Shown here: positions 1 to 7,441 of the stretch, piece by piece
Layout: each line of letters starts with the position of its first letter
How positions within the stretch are numbered: the stretch's first letter is position 1
Assembly: GCF_001729485.1 (NCBI RefSeq)
Contig: NZ_CP017157.1
Span: 7,316,001 to 7,380,000 of the forward strand
From: Streptomyces lydicus
Lineage (GTDB): Bacteria > Actinomycetota > Actinomycetes > Streptomycetales > Streptomycetaceae
Length of the DNA stretch: 64,000 nucleotides
Direction: 5' to 3'
Program-made: the position numbers and the translations under genes
Notes under the pieces: model-generated
Databases searched by the model: none
The model's input: only the letters and a program-made list of their open reading frames with translations
What the model was told of the DNA's origin: nothing

Positions 1-95
1 GCTTCGCCGCCCCCGGTGTCCGGCGCCGCTGCGGCCGGCCGGGCGGGGTCGTTCCCCGCCGCGTCGTGCGTCGTGTGATCGGTGGTCTCGGACAT
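1..95 (-). CDS. N-terminal fragment of a leftward gene, probably a MoxR-type AAA+ ATPase (partial)
   Basis: Only the first 31 codons lie in the window; the gene runs off the left edge. The protein begins MSETTDHTTHDAAGND and continues as a low-complexity Ala/Pro/Gly leader, so the visible part gives no domain evidence. The ATG is at 93-95 and is preceded by a strong ribosome site (AGGGGGAG, 98-105 on this strand). In related actinobacteria the gene divergent from a SWIM-finger/DUF5691 pair is usually a MoxR-like AAA+ ATPase; that family assignment is inference from context. A damage-type promoter lies 67-89 bases upstream, facing this gene. Confidence 0.5.
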   Translation of the reverse strand, partial: MSETTDHTTHDAAGNDPARPAAAAPDTGGGE

Positions 96-161
96 GGCTC
101 CCCCTAGTCGCAAGGACTGCGGCCGACACCGCGGAAATCCCTTCGGCCGCTTGCTGGATCA

Positions 162-184
162 ACCCTGCACCACACCACTGACAA
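162..184 (-). promoter_or_regulatory. RecA-NDp / PafBC-type DNA-damage promoter (leftward)
   Basis: On the minus strand TTGTCAGTG (184-176) is followed by exactly 8 bases and then CAGGGT (167-162). The actinobacterial RecA-independent damage promoter is TTGTCRGTG-N8-TANNNT. The upstream element is perfect; the -10 has C for the first T. It drives the partial gene at 95 with a leader of about 60 bases. Confidence 0.65.
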
Positions 185-233
185 CGCCCCTGGAACCCGC
201 TCTGACCTGCGGTTTCGATGTGGGCGAGGGGGA

Positions 234-256
234 TTGTCAGTGGTGCGCCGTAGCGT
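234..256 (+). promoter_or_regulatory. RecA-NDp / PafBC-type DNA-damage promoter (rightward, leaderless)
   Basis: TTGTCAGTG (234-242), 8 bases, then TAGCGT (251-256) is a full match to TTGTCRGTG-N8-TANNNT. Seven bases separate the -10 from the ATG at 264, so transcription should begin at or next to the start codon. This makes the message leaderless, explains the missing ribosome site, and fixes the SWIM gene start at 264 rather than at the in-frame TTG at 234, which lies inside the promoter. Confidence 0.8.
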
Positions 257-263
257 CGTTGAC

Positions 264-1628
264 ATGAATCCGCTGGGGGAACGCTGGACGACGGATCAGG
301 TGCTCGCACTGGCACCTGACGAGGCATCACGCAGGGCGGGCGGCAAGCTCGCGGCGCCCGGGCCGTGGTCGGGGACGGGCGCGGACGACGGCGCGGTGTG
401 GGGGCTGTGCAAGGGCAGCGGCAGGACGCCGTATCAGGCGGTGGTGGACATCAAGGGGCCGGCTTTCCGGTGCAGTTGTCCGAGCCGGAAGTTTCCGTGC
501 AAGCACGCGCTGGGGCTGCTGCTGCTCTGGGCGGGGGACGCCGGGGCGGTGGCGGGCGGGGAGCCGCCGCAGTGGGCGGGTGAGTGGCTGGCCGGCCGTC
601 GTGAGCGGCCCGGTGGGCCGGGGGGCGCGGCCGCCGGTTCCGGTGCCGCCTCGCGGGCGCCCGCCGATCCGGCGGCGGCCGAGCGACGGGCGGAGCGCCG
701 GATGCGGCGCATCGGCGCGGGCGCGACGGAGTTGGAGCAGCGGCTGGAGGACCTGCTGCAGTCGGGGCTGGCCTCGGCCGACCGCGCCGGCGGGGGCGGT
801 TCCTGGGACGAGACGGCGGCGCGCATGGTCGACGCGCAGGCGCCCGGGCTGGCCGCGCGGGCGCGGGAGTTGGGGTCGCTGGTGGCGTCGGGGCCGGACT
901 GGCCGGCGCGGCTGCTGGAGGAGTGTGCGCTGCTGCATCTGCTCGGCCGGGGCTTCCTCGGCATCGAGGGCCTGCCGGCGCCGCTCGCGGCGACGGTCCG
1001 GTCGCGGGTCGGTCTGACGACGGAGGCGGCGGAGCTGCTGGCCGGTCCCGACGCGGCGACGGTGCGGGACCGCTGGCTGGTGCTCGCCCAACAGGACAGC
1101 GACGACGGCGCGCTGACCACCCGCCGCATCCATCTGCGGGGTGAGCGGACCGGGCGGATGGCGCTGCACCTGTCCTTCGGCGGTGCCCATCGTCCGCTGG
1201 ACGTGGCGCTGCCGCCCGGTCTGGTGCTCGACGCGGACCTGGCGTTCTACCCGGGTGCCCGGCCGCTGCGCGCCGCCCTCGGGGAGCGGCATGCCCCGGC
1301 GGTTCCGGGGCCGGTGCCGCCGGGCTGCGGCATCGACGCCGCGCTGGCCGCGTACGGCGATGCGCTGCGCGACGACCCGTGGCTGGAGTCCTGGCCGGTG
1401 GTGCTCGCGGACGTCACGCCGATACCGGGCCGGGACGGCGCGGGCTGGCAACTGGCCGACGCGGACGGCGAGTCGGCGCTTCCGTTGGACCCGCGCTGTC
1501 CGGGCCGTACGGGGCTCTGGCAGCTGGCCGCCATATCGGGTGGTGCGCCGGTCACGGTCTTCGGCGAGTGCGGCCACCGCGGCTTCCTGCCGCTGACCGT
1601 CTGGGACCCGGCCCCGGTGTCCCTGTGA
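264..1628 (+). CDS. SWIM zinc-finger protein, DNA-damage-type promoter
   Basis: A 454-residue protein with a SWIM finger near the N-terminus: Cys70-x-Cys72-x6-Cys79-x-His81, the CxCxnCxH signature of a small zinc module implicated in DNA or protein binding. The rest is Ala/Gly/Arg-rich, with a central Glu/Arg helical segment and a C-terminal beta-rich region, without a catalytic motif I recognise. No ribosome site precedes the ATG because the promoter ends 7 bases upstream, so a leaderless start is inferred. The DUF5691 gene follows 78 bases downstream in the same direction, and a probable AAA+ ATPase gene diverges. The three are probably one functional unit, in which the SWIM protein may be an adaptor. 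The biochemical role is unknown. Confidence 0.85.
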   Translation: MNPLGERWTTDQVLALAPDEASRRAGGKLAAPGPWSGTGADDGAVWGLCKGSGRTPYQAVVDIKGPAFRCSCPSRKFPCKHALGLLLLWAGDAGAVAGGEPPQWAGEWLAGRRERPGGPGGAAAGSGAASRAPADPAAAERRAERRMRRIGAGATELEQRLEDLLQSGLASADRAGGGGSWDETAARMVDAQAPGLAARARELGSLVASGPDWPARLLEECALLHLLGRGFLGIEGLPAPLAATVRSRVGLTTEAAELLAGPDAATVRDRWLVLAQQDSDDGALTTRRIHLRGERTGRMALHLSFGGAHRPLDVALPPGLVLDADLAFYPGARPLRAALGERHAPAVPGPVPPGCGIDAALAAYGDALRDDPWLESWPVVLADVTPIPGRDGAGWQLADADGESALPLDPRCPGRTGLWQLAAISGGAPVTVFGECGHRGFLPLTVWDPAPVSL

Positions 1629-1706
1629 CCGCAGGCCCCGGTCGCGCCGGACGCGACACCCTCGCACTGCTGTACCCCGTCGACCACCGATTCCTGGAGG
1701 AAGGGC

Positions 1707-3500
1707 ATGACGACAACCACCAGCCCTGACGCCGCCCGCACGGCCGGCGACACCACACCCGCATCACCTGCTGCACCCGCCACACCGGCTTCACCTGCCG
1801 CGGCGGCAGCAGCCGACCCGTCCACCGCGCTCACCACCGCCGCCGCGCCCGCCGCTCCCCCGCCCGTCGCGGCCGCTCCCGCGCCCTGGTCCGCGCTCGT
1901 GAACGCGGCGCTGCTCGGGACCGAGCGGCGGCTGCCGCCGGTGGCGGTGCGGCCCGGCCAGGGTGCCGCGGCCGCGCTGCTGGACGCGGCCGCGGTGAGC
2001 ACGGTCCGCCGCCGGGCGGCGCTGCGCCCGGCGCCGGCCGGTGAGCGGCCCGCCCCGGCCCCGGCCGACCCGCGGCCCCTGCTGCCGCCGGCCGCGCGCC
2101 GCCGGCTCGCGCTGCTGCTCGCCGACCGCGGCGGCTCCGGAGGCGGCAGCCGCCGCGGGACGGCCCCGGACCTCACCGAACTGCTGCCGCAGTGGCTGGC
2201 CGCCGCCGACGGCCACGGTTACCGCGCCCCGGAGGCGCTGCTGCCCGCGCTGCTCGACGCCGCCCGGGCGCGTACCGATCTGCGGCCGGCCGCGCTCGCC
2301 CTGGCGGGGCCGCGGGCCCTGTGGCTGGCGCGGCTCAACGACGCGTGGACGTTCGTGCTGCGGGGCAGCGGCGGCCCGGCGGAGCCGTCCGCGGCGGCGG
2401 ATCCCGCACAGGTGCGGCGCCTGTGGGAGGAGGGCCTGTTCGCGGAGCGGGTGGCGCTGCTCACCGCGTTGCGCCGCCGCGACCCGCAGGAGGGGCTGGA
2501 GCTGCTGGTGACGACCTGGGCGACGGAGCGGGCCGAGGACCGCCTGCTGTTTCTCGACTCGCTGCGCGAGACCCTCGCGGCGACCGATGAGCCGTTCCTC
2601 GAACAGACGCTGTCCGACCGCAGCCGCAACGTCCGGGCCACGGCCGCCGAGCTGCTCTCCGCGCTGCCCGGGTCGGCGCTCGCGGCCCGGATGGCGCGGC
2701 GCGCGCAGGCGCACGTCAGTCCGGACCGCTCGGCCGATCCCGCGGTGATCGTCGTCGAGGCGCCGCACGAGTGCGACGCGGGGATGCAGCGGGACGGGGT
2801 GGCGCCGAAGCCGCCGTCCGGCCGGGGTGAACGGTCCTGGTGGCTGGGGCAGTTGGTGGAGGCCGCGCCGCTGGAGGGCTGGTGCGAGCGGTTCGCGGGC
2901 CGGGATCCGGCGGCGATCGTGGCGTTGCCGGTGGCCGACGACTGGCGGACCGAACTGCATGACGCCTGGTGCCGGGCCGCGGTGCGCCAGCGGAACGCGG
3001 AGTGGGCGCGGGCGCTGCTGGGCGCGCCGGCCGCTCCGGCGCAGGCCGCCGAGGTCGCGCCGGCCGGCTCGTCACGGGATCTGGCCAAGCTGCTGACCGT
3101 GCTGCCGGCCGACGAACGGGCCCGCTGGGTGGCCGAGTTCATCGCCGCGCACGGCCTGTCGGACGCGTTCCGGATGCTGGGGGTCTGCGCGGTGCCCTGG
3201 GCGGAGCCGCTGGGCCGGTCCGTCGTGGACGCCCTGGACATCGCGCGGGACGCGGGCAGCTATCCGTGGAGCTTCAGCGGCGTGATGGGCCTGGCCGAGC
3301 GGTGTCTGGACCCGGCCGCGGCGGACCGTCTGGACATGCTCACCGCGGTCACGGACGAGCCGGAGGGCGCCTCGCCCGGCTCCGGCGGCTACTGGTCCGA
3401 GGCGTTCCAGCGGCTGGTCGGCACGCTCCGGCTGCGCGCCACGATGCGTGACGAACTCGCCCCGCCGCCCGGGGGCCCGGACGGCCGGAGCGCGCGGTGA
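1707..3500 (+). CDS. DUF5691-family protein
   Basis: A 597-residue protein starting at ATG 1707 behind GGAGGAAGGGC. The first 70 residues are a Thr/Ala/Pro-rich leader; then comes an alpha-helical, Leu/Ala/Arg-rich body, HEAT-like in places around residues 220-340. No catalytic motif, signal peptide or membrane segment is visible. It follows the SWIM gene and probably shares its transcript. Families of this type occur beside MoxR ATPases and VWA proteins in actinobacteria, which suggests a chaperone or remodelling complex. The function is not known, and the family name rests on overall resemblance and on context. Confidence 0.75.
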   Translation: MTTTTSPDAARTAGDTTPASPAAPATPASPAAAAAADPSTALTTAAAPAAPPPVAAAPAPWSALVNAALLGTERRLPPVAVRPGQGAAAALLDAAAVSTVRRRAALRPAPAGERPAPAPADPRPLLPPAARRRLALLLADRGGSGGGSRRGTAPDLTELLPQWLAAADGHGYRAPEALLPALLDAARARTDLRPAALALAGPRALWLARLNDAWTFVLRGSGGPAEPSAAADPAQVRRLWEEGLFAERVALLTALRRRDPQEGLELLVTTWATERAEDRLLFLDSLRETLAATDEPFLEQTLSDRSRNVRATAAELLSALPGSALAARMARRAQAHVSPDRSADPAVIVVEAPHECDAGMQRDGVAPKPPSGRGERSWWLGQLVEAAPLEGWCERFAGRDPAAIVALPVADDWRTELHDAWCRAAVRQRNAEWARALLGAPAAPAQAAEVAPAGSSRDLAKLLTVLPADERARWVAEFIAAHGLSDAFRMLGVCAVPWAEPLGRSVVDALDIARDAGSYPWSFSGVMGLAERCLDPAAADRLDMLTAVTDEPEGASPGSGGYWSEAFQRLVGTLRLRATMRDELAPPPGGPDGRSAR

Positions 3501-3574
3501 GGTGCCGCGCCCCGGCCGGGCGGCGCCGCCCGTCGGCCGGACGGCGCCGCTCCGGGTCGGGTCGTCCCGGTGCC

Positions 3575-4033
3575 TCAGACCGCCAGCGGGCGCACGTTGG
3601 CGTTGACCCACTCCACGATCGAGGTGGTCGTCGCGCCCGGGGTGAAGATCTCCGCGACGCCCTGGGCCTTGAGCGGAGGGATGTCCTCCTCGGGGATGAT
3701 GCCGCCGCCGAAGACCTTGATGTCCGCCGCGTCGCGCTCCTCCAACAGGGCGATGACCTTCGCGAAGAGGGTGTTGTGCGCGCCGGAGAGGATGGACAGG
3801 CCGATGGCGTCGGCGTCCTCCTGGATCGCGGTGTCGACGATCTGCTCGGGGGTCTGGTGCAGGCCGGTGTAGATGACCTCCATGCCGGCGTCGCGCAGTG
3901 CCCGCGCGATGACCTTGGCGCCGCGGTCGTGCCCGTCCAGGCCCGGCTTGGCCACCACCACACGGATCGGGCCCGACCGGCCCGCCGTGCCCTGGCTCCC
4001 CGCTTGCGCCCCGCTCTGCCGAGCCACACTCAT
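3575..4033 (-). CDS. icmB: isobutyryl-CoA mutase small (B12-binding) subunit
   Basis: A 152-residue cobalamin-binding protein; the family is typically about 135 residues, and the extra length is a Ser/Gln/Gly leader of some 20 residues. The base-off B12 motif DxHxxG is present as Asp33-Gly-His35-Asp-Arg-Gly38, His35 being the expected cobalt ligand, followed by the SxL element (LSILSG) and the FGGG turn. With the large subunit IcmA it interconverts isobutyryl-CoA and n-butyryl-CoA, linking valine breakdown to polyketide starter and extender supply. No icmA is present here; unlinked subunits are normal in Streptomyces. ATG 4033 follows GGAGGCAGTG. A methylmalonyl-CoA mutase-like small subunit is the alternative, less likely because of the short stand-alone length. 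Confidence 0.85.
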   Translation of the reverse strand: MSVARQSGAQAGSQGTAGRSGPIRVVVAKPGLDGHDRGAKVIARALRDAGMEVIYTGLHQTPEQIVDTAIQEDADAIGLSILSGAHNTLFAKVIALLEERDAADIKVFGGGIIPEEDIPPLKAQGVAEIFTPGATTTSIVEWVNANVRPLAV

Positions 4034-4420
4034 CACTGCCTCCAAGCCATGCACGGCACGGTGGTGCCGCCGAGCCGACAATCGATCGCGCGGCCGCGAT
4101 CCGGCGGCCACGAGCGTGAACGAACGTTATCTCCAGCATCCCGTACCCAGCCGTTTCGTGACATCCGGCGAGGGGGAAATCACACACGGGACACGTTCGC
4201 CACGCACCGCGTCCCGCGCGCCGCGCCGCCAGGGACAGGCGGCGGCGCGCGCGGGCCGGGCGTACGGGGAGTCGCAGCCGGGCCACCGCGCCGTCGGGCG
4301 CACATCGGGACGGGTATGCCGGGACGGGCATGCCGCCTGCCCGCCGTGGCAGCTCATGGCTTCCCGCGAGGGCATTCGGGGGTCACAGCTGCCTTCCGCG
4401 TGCCGTTCGGGAGGTCAGCC
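4034..4420. other. Intergenic region between divergent icmB and lipase genes
   Basis: It holds no supported gene. It must contain the promoters of icmB (leftward) and of the lipase (rightward). A slightly less GC-rich patch at about 4120-4190 is the likeliest promoter zone, but I cannot assign -35/-10 elements with confidence. Confidence 0.4.
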
Positions 4421-5320
4421 ATGCAGGCCCTGCCCTTTCTCTCCGCACCTCTTCTGCTCGCGCGCCTCCTCGCCGTACCGCTGCGGTGCGCCCGGCTGCT
4501 GCCGCCACGCGCCTCTTCCCTTCTGCTGCGCAGCACGGTGACGGAGCTGGCGGTGCTCGCCGGTCATCTCCTGCTGTATCCGACCGGCATCTCCCAGGAG
4601 CGGCCCCTTCCCCCGGCGGTGGAAGCGCCGCGCCCCGGCGCGGCCGGCCCGCCGTCGCCGCTGCCGACCGAAGGCCGGTCCCGTCCGCCGGTGCTCCTGC
4701 TGCACGGCTTCATCGACAACCGCTCCGTCTTCGTGCTGCTGCGCCGCTCGCTGCTCCGGCACGGCTGGCGCCATGTCGAGGCGCTCAACTACTCGCCGCT
4801 GACCTGCGATCTGCGCAAGGCGGCCGAGCTGTTGGGCCGCCATGTGGAGGAGGTGTGCCGGCGGACCGGTCACCGCCGGCTGGACCTCGTCGGCCACAGC
4901 CTCGGCGGGCTGATCGCGCGGTACTACGTCCAGCGGCTCGGCGGCGACGCCCGCGTCCGTACGGTCGTCACGCTCGGCACGCCGCACTCCGGCACCCGCG
5001 TCGCTCCACTGATGTCGGCGCACCCGATCGTCCGCCAGATGCGCCCCGATTCCGAGGTGATAGCGGAGTTGTCGCTTCCGGCGCCGAATTGCCGGACGCA
5101 ATTTGTCGCTTTCTGGAGCGAGGAGGACCAGGTGATGGTTCCGGCCAGGACGGCCAGAATCGATCACCCGGATTTGATCACGTACAACGTGCATGTCGCC
5201 GGTGTCGGACATCTCGCGCTACCGGTCAACGGCGCCGTCGCAGCCGGAATACGGGAAGCCCTCGCCGCGGCGGGGGCGACGGCGGGAGAGGGCCCCGCGG
5301 AGGCCGCGTCGGTGGCGTGA
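4421..5320 (+). CDS. Membrane-associated or secreted lipase/esterase (alpha/beta hydrolase)
   Basis: A 299-residue hydrolase of the bacterial lipase (EstA/LipA-like) type. The N-terminal 50 residues contain long hydrophobic stretches, suggesting a signal anchor. The oxyanion-hole motif LLLHGF is at residues 92-97 and the nucleophile elbow GHSLGG at 158-163 (Ser160); an Asp lies in the SEEDQV segment and a late His in the GVGHLAL segment, consistent with a Ser-Asp-His triad. ATG 4421 follows GGGAGGTCAGCC. The upstream reading frame stays open far to the left, but nothing there looks like protein of this family. The substrate is unknown; short- or medium-chain esters are likely. Confidence 0.8.
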   Translation: MQALPFLSAPLLLARLLAVPLRCARLLPPRASSLLLRSTVTELAVLAGHLLLYPTGISQERPLPPAVEAPRPGAAGPPSPLPTEGRSRPPVLLLHGFIDNRSVFVLLRRSLLRHGWRHVEALNYSPLTCDLRKAAELLGRHVEEVCRRTGHRRLDLVGHSLGGLIARYYVQRLGGDARVRTVVTLGTPHSGTRVAPLMSAHPIVRQMRPDSEVIAELSLPAPNCRTQFVAFWSEEDQVMVPARTARIDHPDLITYNVHVAGVGHLALPVNGAVAAGIREALAAAGATAGEGPAEAASVA

Positions 5321-5511
5321 CCTCGCCACGCAGCGTGACGGACGGTCGAACACGCGTCGAACGGGGCGCCAAGAACTCGCATGGGCTCTGCCGAAAGGCG
5401 GCCAAATGCCCGGTCTTGCCGAGCGTAAAACCCGTGGAAGATTGTCGCCGTCGTGTACCGCCGGGTACAGTCGCCGCTAATTCTCCTGCTGCCGAGGCGA
5501 AAGAGAAGTTG

Positions 5512-7395
5512 GTGAACGACCGTCACCCATCGGAAGGCCCCCTTCCGACCGGCTCCGCTTCCGACGCCTCGTATGCGGACTTTCCCGCTTACGACCCGTA
5601 CGGGCAGCAGCATTCCCCAGCCGGCAACGCCGAATACGGCGACGGTGACCCGCTGTTCGGCTCGCTTCCCGGCGCGTACGGGACGGAGACGTACGACACC
5701 GGCGGCTACCCGGCCGGCGGCTACGGCACCGGGACGTACGCCGCGGCCCAGGACGCCGGGAGCTACGACACGGGTGCCCACGGCACCGGCGCGGCATACG
5801 GCGCGTACGGCACGGGCGGCTACGACACGGGGTACGACACCGGGGCCTACCCGGCAGCGGCGGGCGACGGCTACACCCCCGGCGGGTACGACACCGGCAG
5901 CTACGACACGACGCAGTGGGGCACCGGCGCCTACGACACCGGTACCTACGACACCGGTACCGCCGGCGGCTACGACCCGTACGCGCACACCGCGTACGGG
6001 ACGCCCGCGCCGGAGGCGGCCGGATACCCGCCGGTGACCCATGAGCCCGCCGGCCACGACGCCACCTCCTACGGCCACGGCACGTACGACACCGGCAGCC
6101 ACCCCGCCGGCGGGTACGACACCGGTGCGTACGGGACGACCGGCACCTACGACGCGGCCGGCGCGTACGGGGCGGCAGACGTCTACGGGACGACGGGCGG
6201 CTTCGAGACCATCGGCCGGCAGGCCACCGCCGTCGAGGAGAGCGCGGCCTTCGCGAACGCGGAAACCGCGCACTTCGACATGGCGCACCTGGAGTCCGCG
6301 GCCTTCGACACCGGACACCGCGAGACGCCGGGGTACGAGGCCACCGCGATCTGGTCGACCGTGGACCAGGAGCTGATCGCCGGGATCCCCGCGCAGGCCG
6401 GCCCGCCGGCGGCCGACACCGTCCAGTGGGACAGCGTCACTTGGGAGGAGAGCGCCCGGCACGACGACGGCGCCCCCGGCGACGAGAACGCCCTCGGCGA
6501 GGCCCACGGCCACGACACCGCCGACGGCACGGACGCCGCCGGCACCGGTGACGCCGCCGCCGTGGCCGACGCCATGACGCAGGCCATGCCGGTCACCCCC
6601 GCCGCCCCGACCGGCCGGCGGGTCACCGGACCGGACCCGGGCAAGGCCGTCCGCGGCCGGGGCCGGCGCCGTCCGGCGAAGCGCTCGGCGCTGCTGACCG
6701 TCGCGGTGCCCTCGGTCGCCGCCATGGGGGTGTGCGGTGTGGCCGCCGCCTCCGTCGCCAACTTCAGCGGGGACGACAAGACCGACGCGGCAGCGCAGGC
6801 CGGCCCGGTCGACCCGGGCGGCGTCAAGACGACCGCCGCCAACAAGAAGCTCGACACCCAGCTCGCCGGGCTCAGCGCCAGCGCCGACGACTTCCGCGAC
6901 CGGGCCAGCCGCACCCAGGAGCGGATCGACCTCAAGGAGCGGCAGGCGCTGGAGCGCAAGCGCAAGGCGGAGGCGGCGGCCCGCAAGGAGGCCCTGCGCC
7001 CCAAGTTCGTGCTGCCGGTCACCCAGCACGGGCTGAGCGCGCTCTTCGGCCAGGCCGGCGTGAACTGGATGTCGGTGCACACCGGCATCGACTTCCCGGT
7101 CAGCTACGGCACCCCGGTCATGTCCGCCACCGACGGCACCGTACGCACCCAGTGGAACTCCGCGTACGGGAACATGGCGATCGTGACGGCGCCCGACGGC
7201 ACGGAGACCTGGTACTGCCACCTGAGCAGCACCAAGATCCGTTCCGGCTCGGTCAAGGCCGGCGAGCAGATCGCCTATTCGGGCAACTCCGGCAACTCCA
7301 CCGGCCCGCACCTGCACTTCGAGGTCCGGCCCGGTGGCGGCGCCGCGGTCGACCCGATCCCGTGGCTGCGCAGCCACGGCCTCAACCCGAACTGA
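5512..7395 (+). CDS. M23 (LytM) peptidase with long Tyr/Gly/Thr repeat leader
   Basis: A 627-residue protein beginning at GTG 5512 after AAAGAGAAG. Residues about 25-230 are low-complexity Tyr-Asp-Thr-Gly repeats, followed by an acidic linker, one membrane segment (about 390-415), a charged coiled coil (about 445-490) and a C-terminal M23 endopeptidase domain. All zinc and catalytic residues are visible: His523 and Asp527 (HTGID), His570 (YCHL) and His600-Leu-His602 (HLHFE). It probably cleaves peptidoglycan cross-links outside the membrane, with the repeat region in the cytoplasm. It converges on pcrA and shares a terminator with it. No riboswitch is evident upstream, unlike the NlpC gene at 10376. 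Confidence 0.88.
   Translation: MNDRHPSEGPLPTGSASDASYADFPAYDPYGQQHSPAGNAEYGDGDPLFGSLPGAYGTETYDTGGYPAGGYGTGTYAAAQDAGSYDTGAHGTGAAYGAYGTGGYDTGYDTGAYPAAAGDGYTPGGYDTGSYDTTQWGTGAYDTGTYDTGTAGGYDPYAHTAYGTPAPEAAGYPPVTHEPAGHDATSYGHGTYDTGSHPAGGYDTGAYGTTGTYDAAGAYGAADVYGTTGGFETIGRQATAVEESAAFANAETAHFDMAHLESAAFDTGHRETPGYEATAIWSTVDQELIAGIPAQAGPPAADTVQWDSVTWEESARHDDGAPGDENALGEAHGHDTADGTDAAGTGDAAAVADAMTQAMPVTPAAPTGRRVTGPDPGKAVRGRGRRRPAKRSALLTVAVPSVAAMGVCGVAAASVANFSGDDKTDAAAQAGPVDPGGVKTTAANKKLDTQLAGLSASADDFRDRASRTQERIDLKERQALERKRKAEAAARKEALRPKFVLPVTQHGLSALFGQAGVNWMSVHTGIDFPVSYGTPVMSATDGTVRTQWNSAYGNMAIVTAPDGTETWYCHLSSTKIRSGSVKAGEQIAYSGNSGNSTGPHLHFEVRPGGGAAVDPIPWLRSHGLNPN
5683..6200 (+). repeat. Degenerate in-frame repeat coding Tyr-Asp-Thr-Gly
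   Basis: The motif TACGACACCGG recurs irregularly inside the M23 gene; I count nine exact YDTG peptides plus many YGTG and YDTT variants. Unit spacing is uneven, so this is a low-complexity expansion rather than a clean tandem array. It probably encodes a disordered cytoplasmic tail and may vary in length between strains. Confidence 0.8.
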
Positions 7396-7404
7396 CCGGC
7401 TGCC

Positions 7405-7427
7405 GGCAGGCCCGCTCCGGGCCTGCC
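7405..7427. terminator. Bidirectional terminator between M23 peptidase and pcrA
   Basis: A perfect 10-bp stem, GGCAGGCCCG with CGGGCCTGCC, and a 3-base loop lie between the two convergent stop codons. There is no U-tract on either side, as is usual in this genus. Confidence 0.75.
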
Positions 7428-7441
7428 GCCCCGCCCACCGG

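Noticed and set aside
327..1667. Long Arg/Pro-rich open frame opposite the SWIM gene
   Set aside because: Antisense shadow of a high-GC gene: Arg/Pro/Gly-rich, no ribosome site, no family features.
5164..7377. 737-codon frame opposite the M23 gene
   Set aside because: Mirror of the repeat region: Val/Gly/Arg repeats, no motif, and the plus-strand gene has full catalytic residues.
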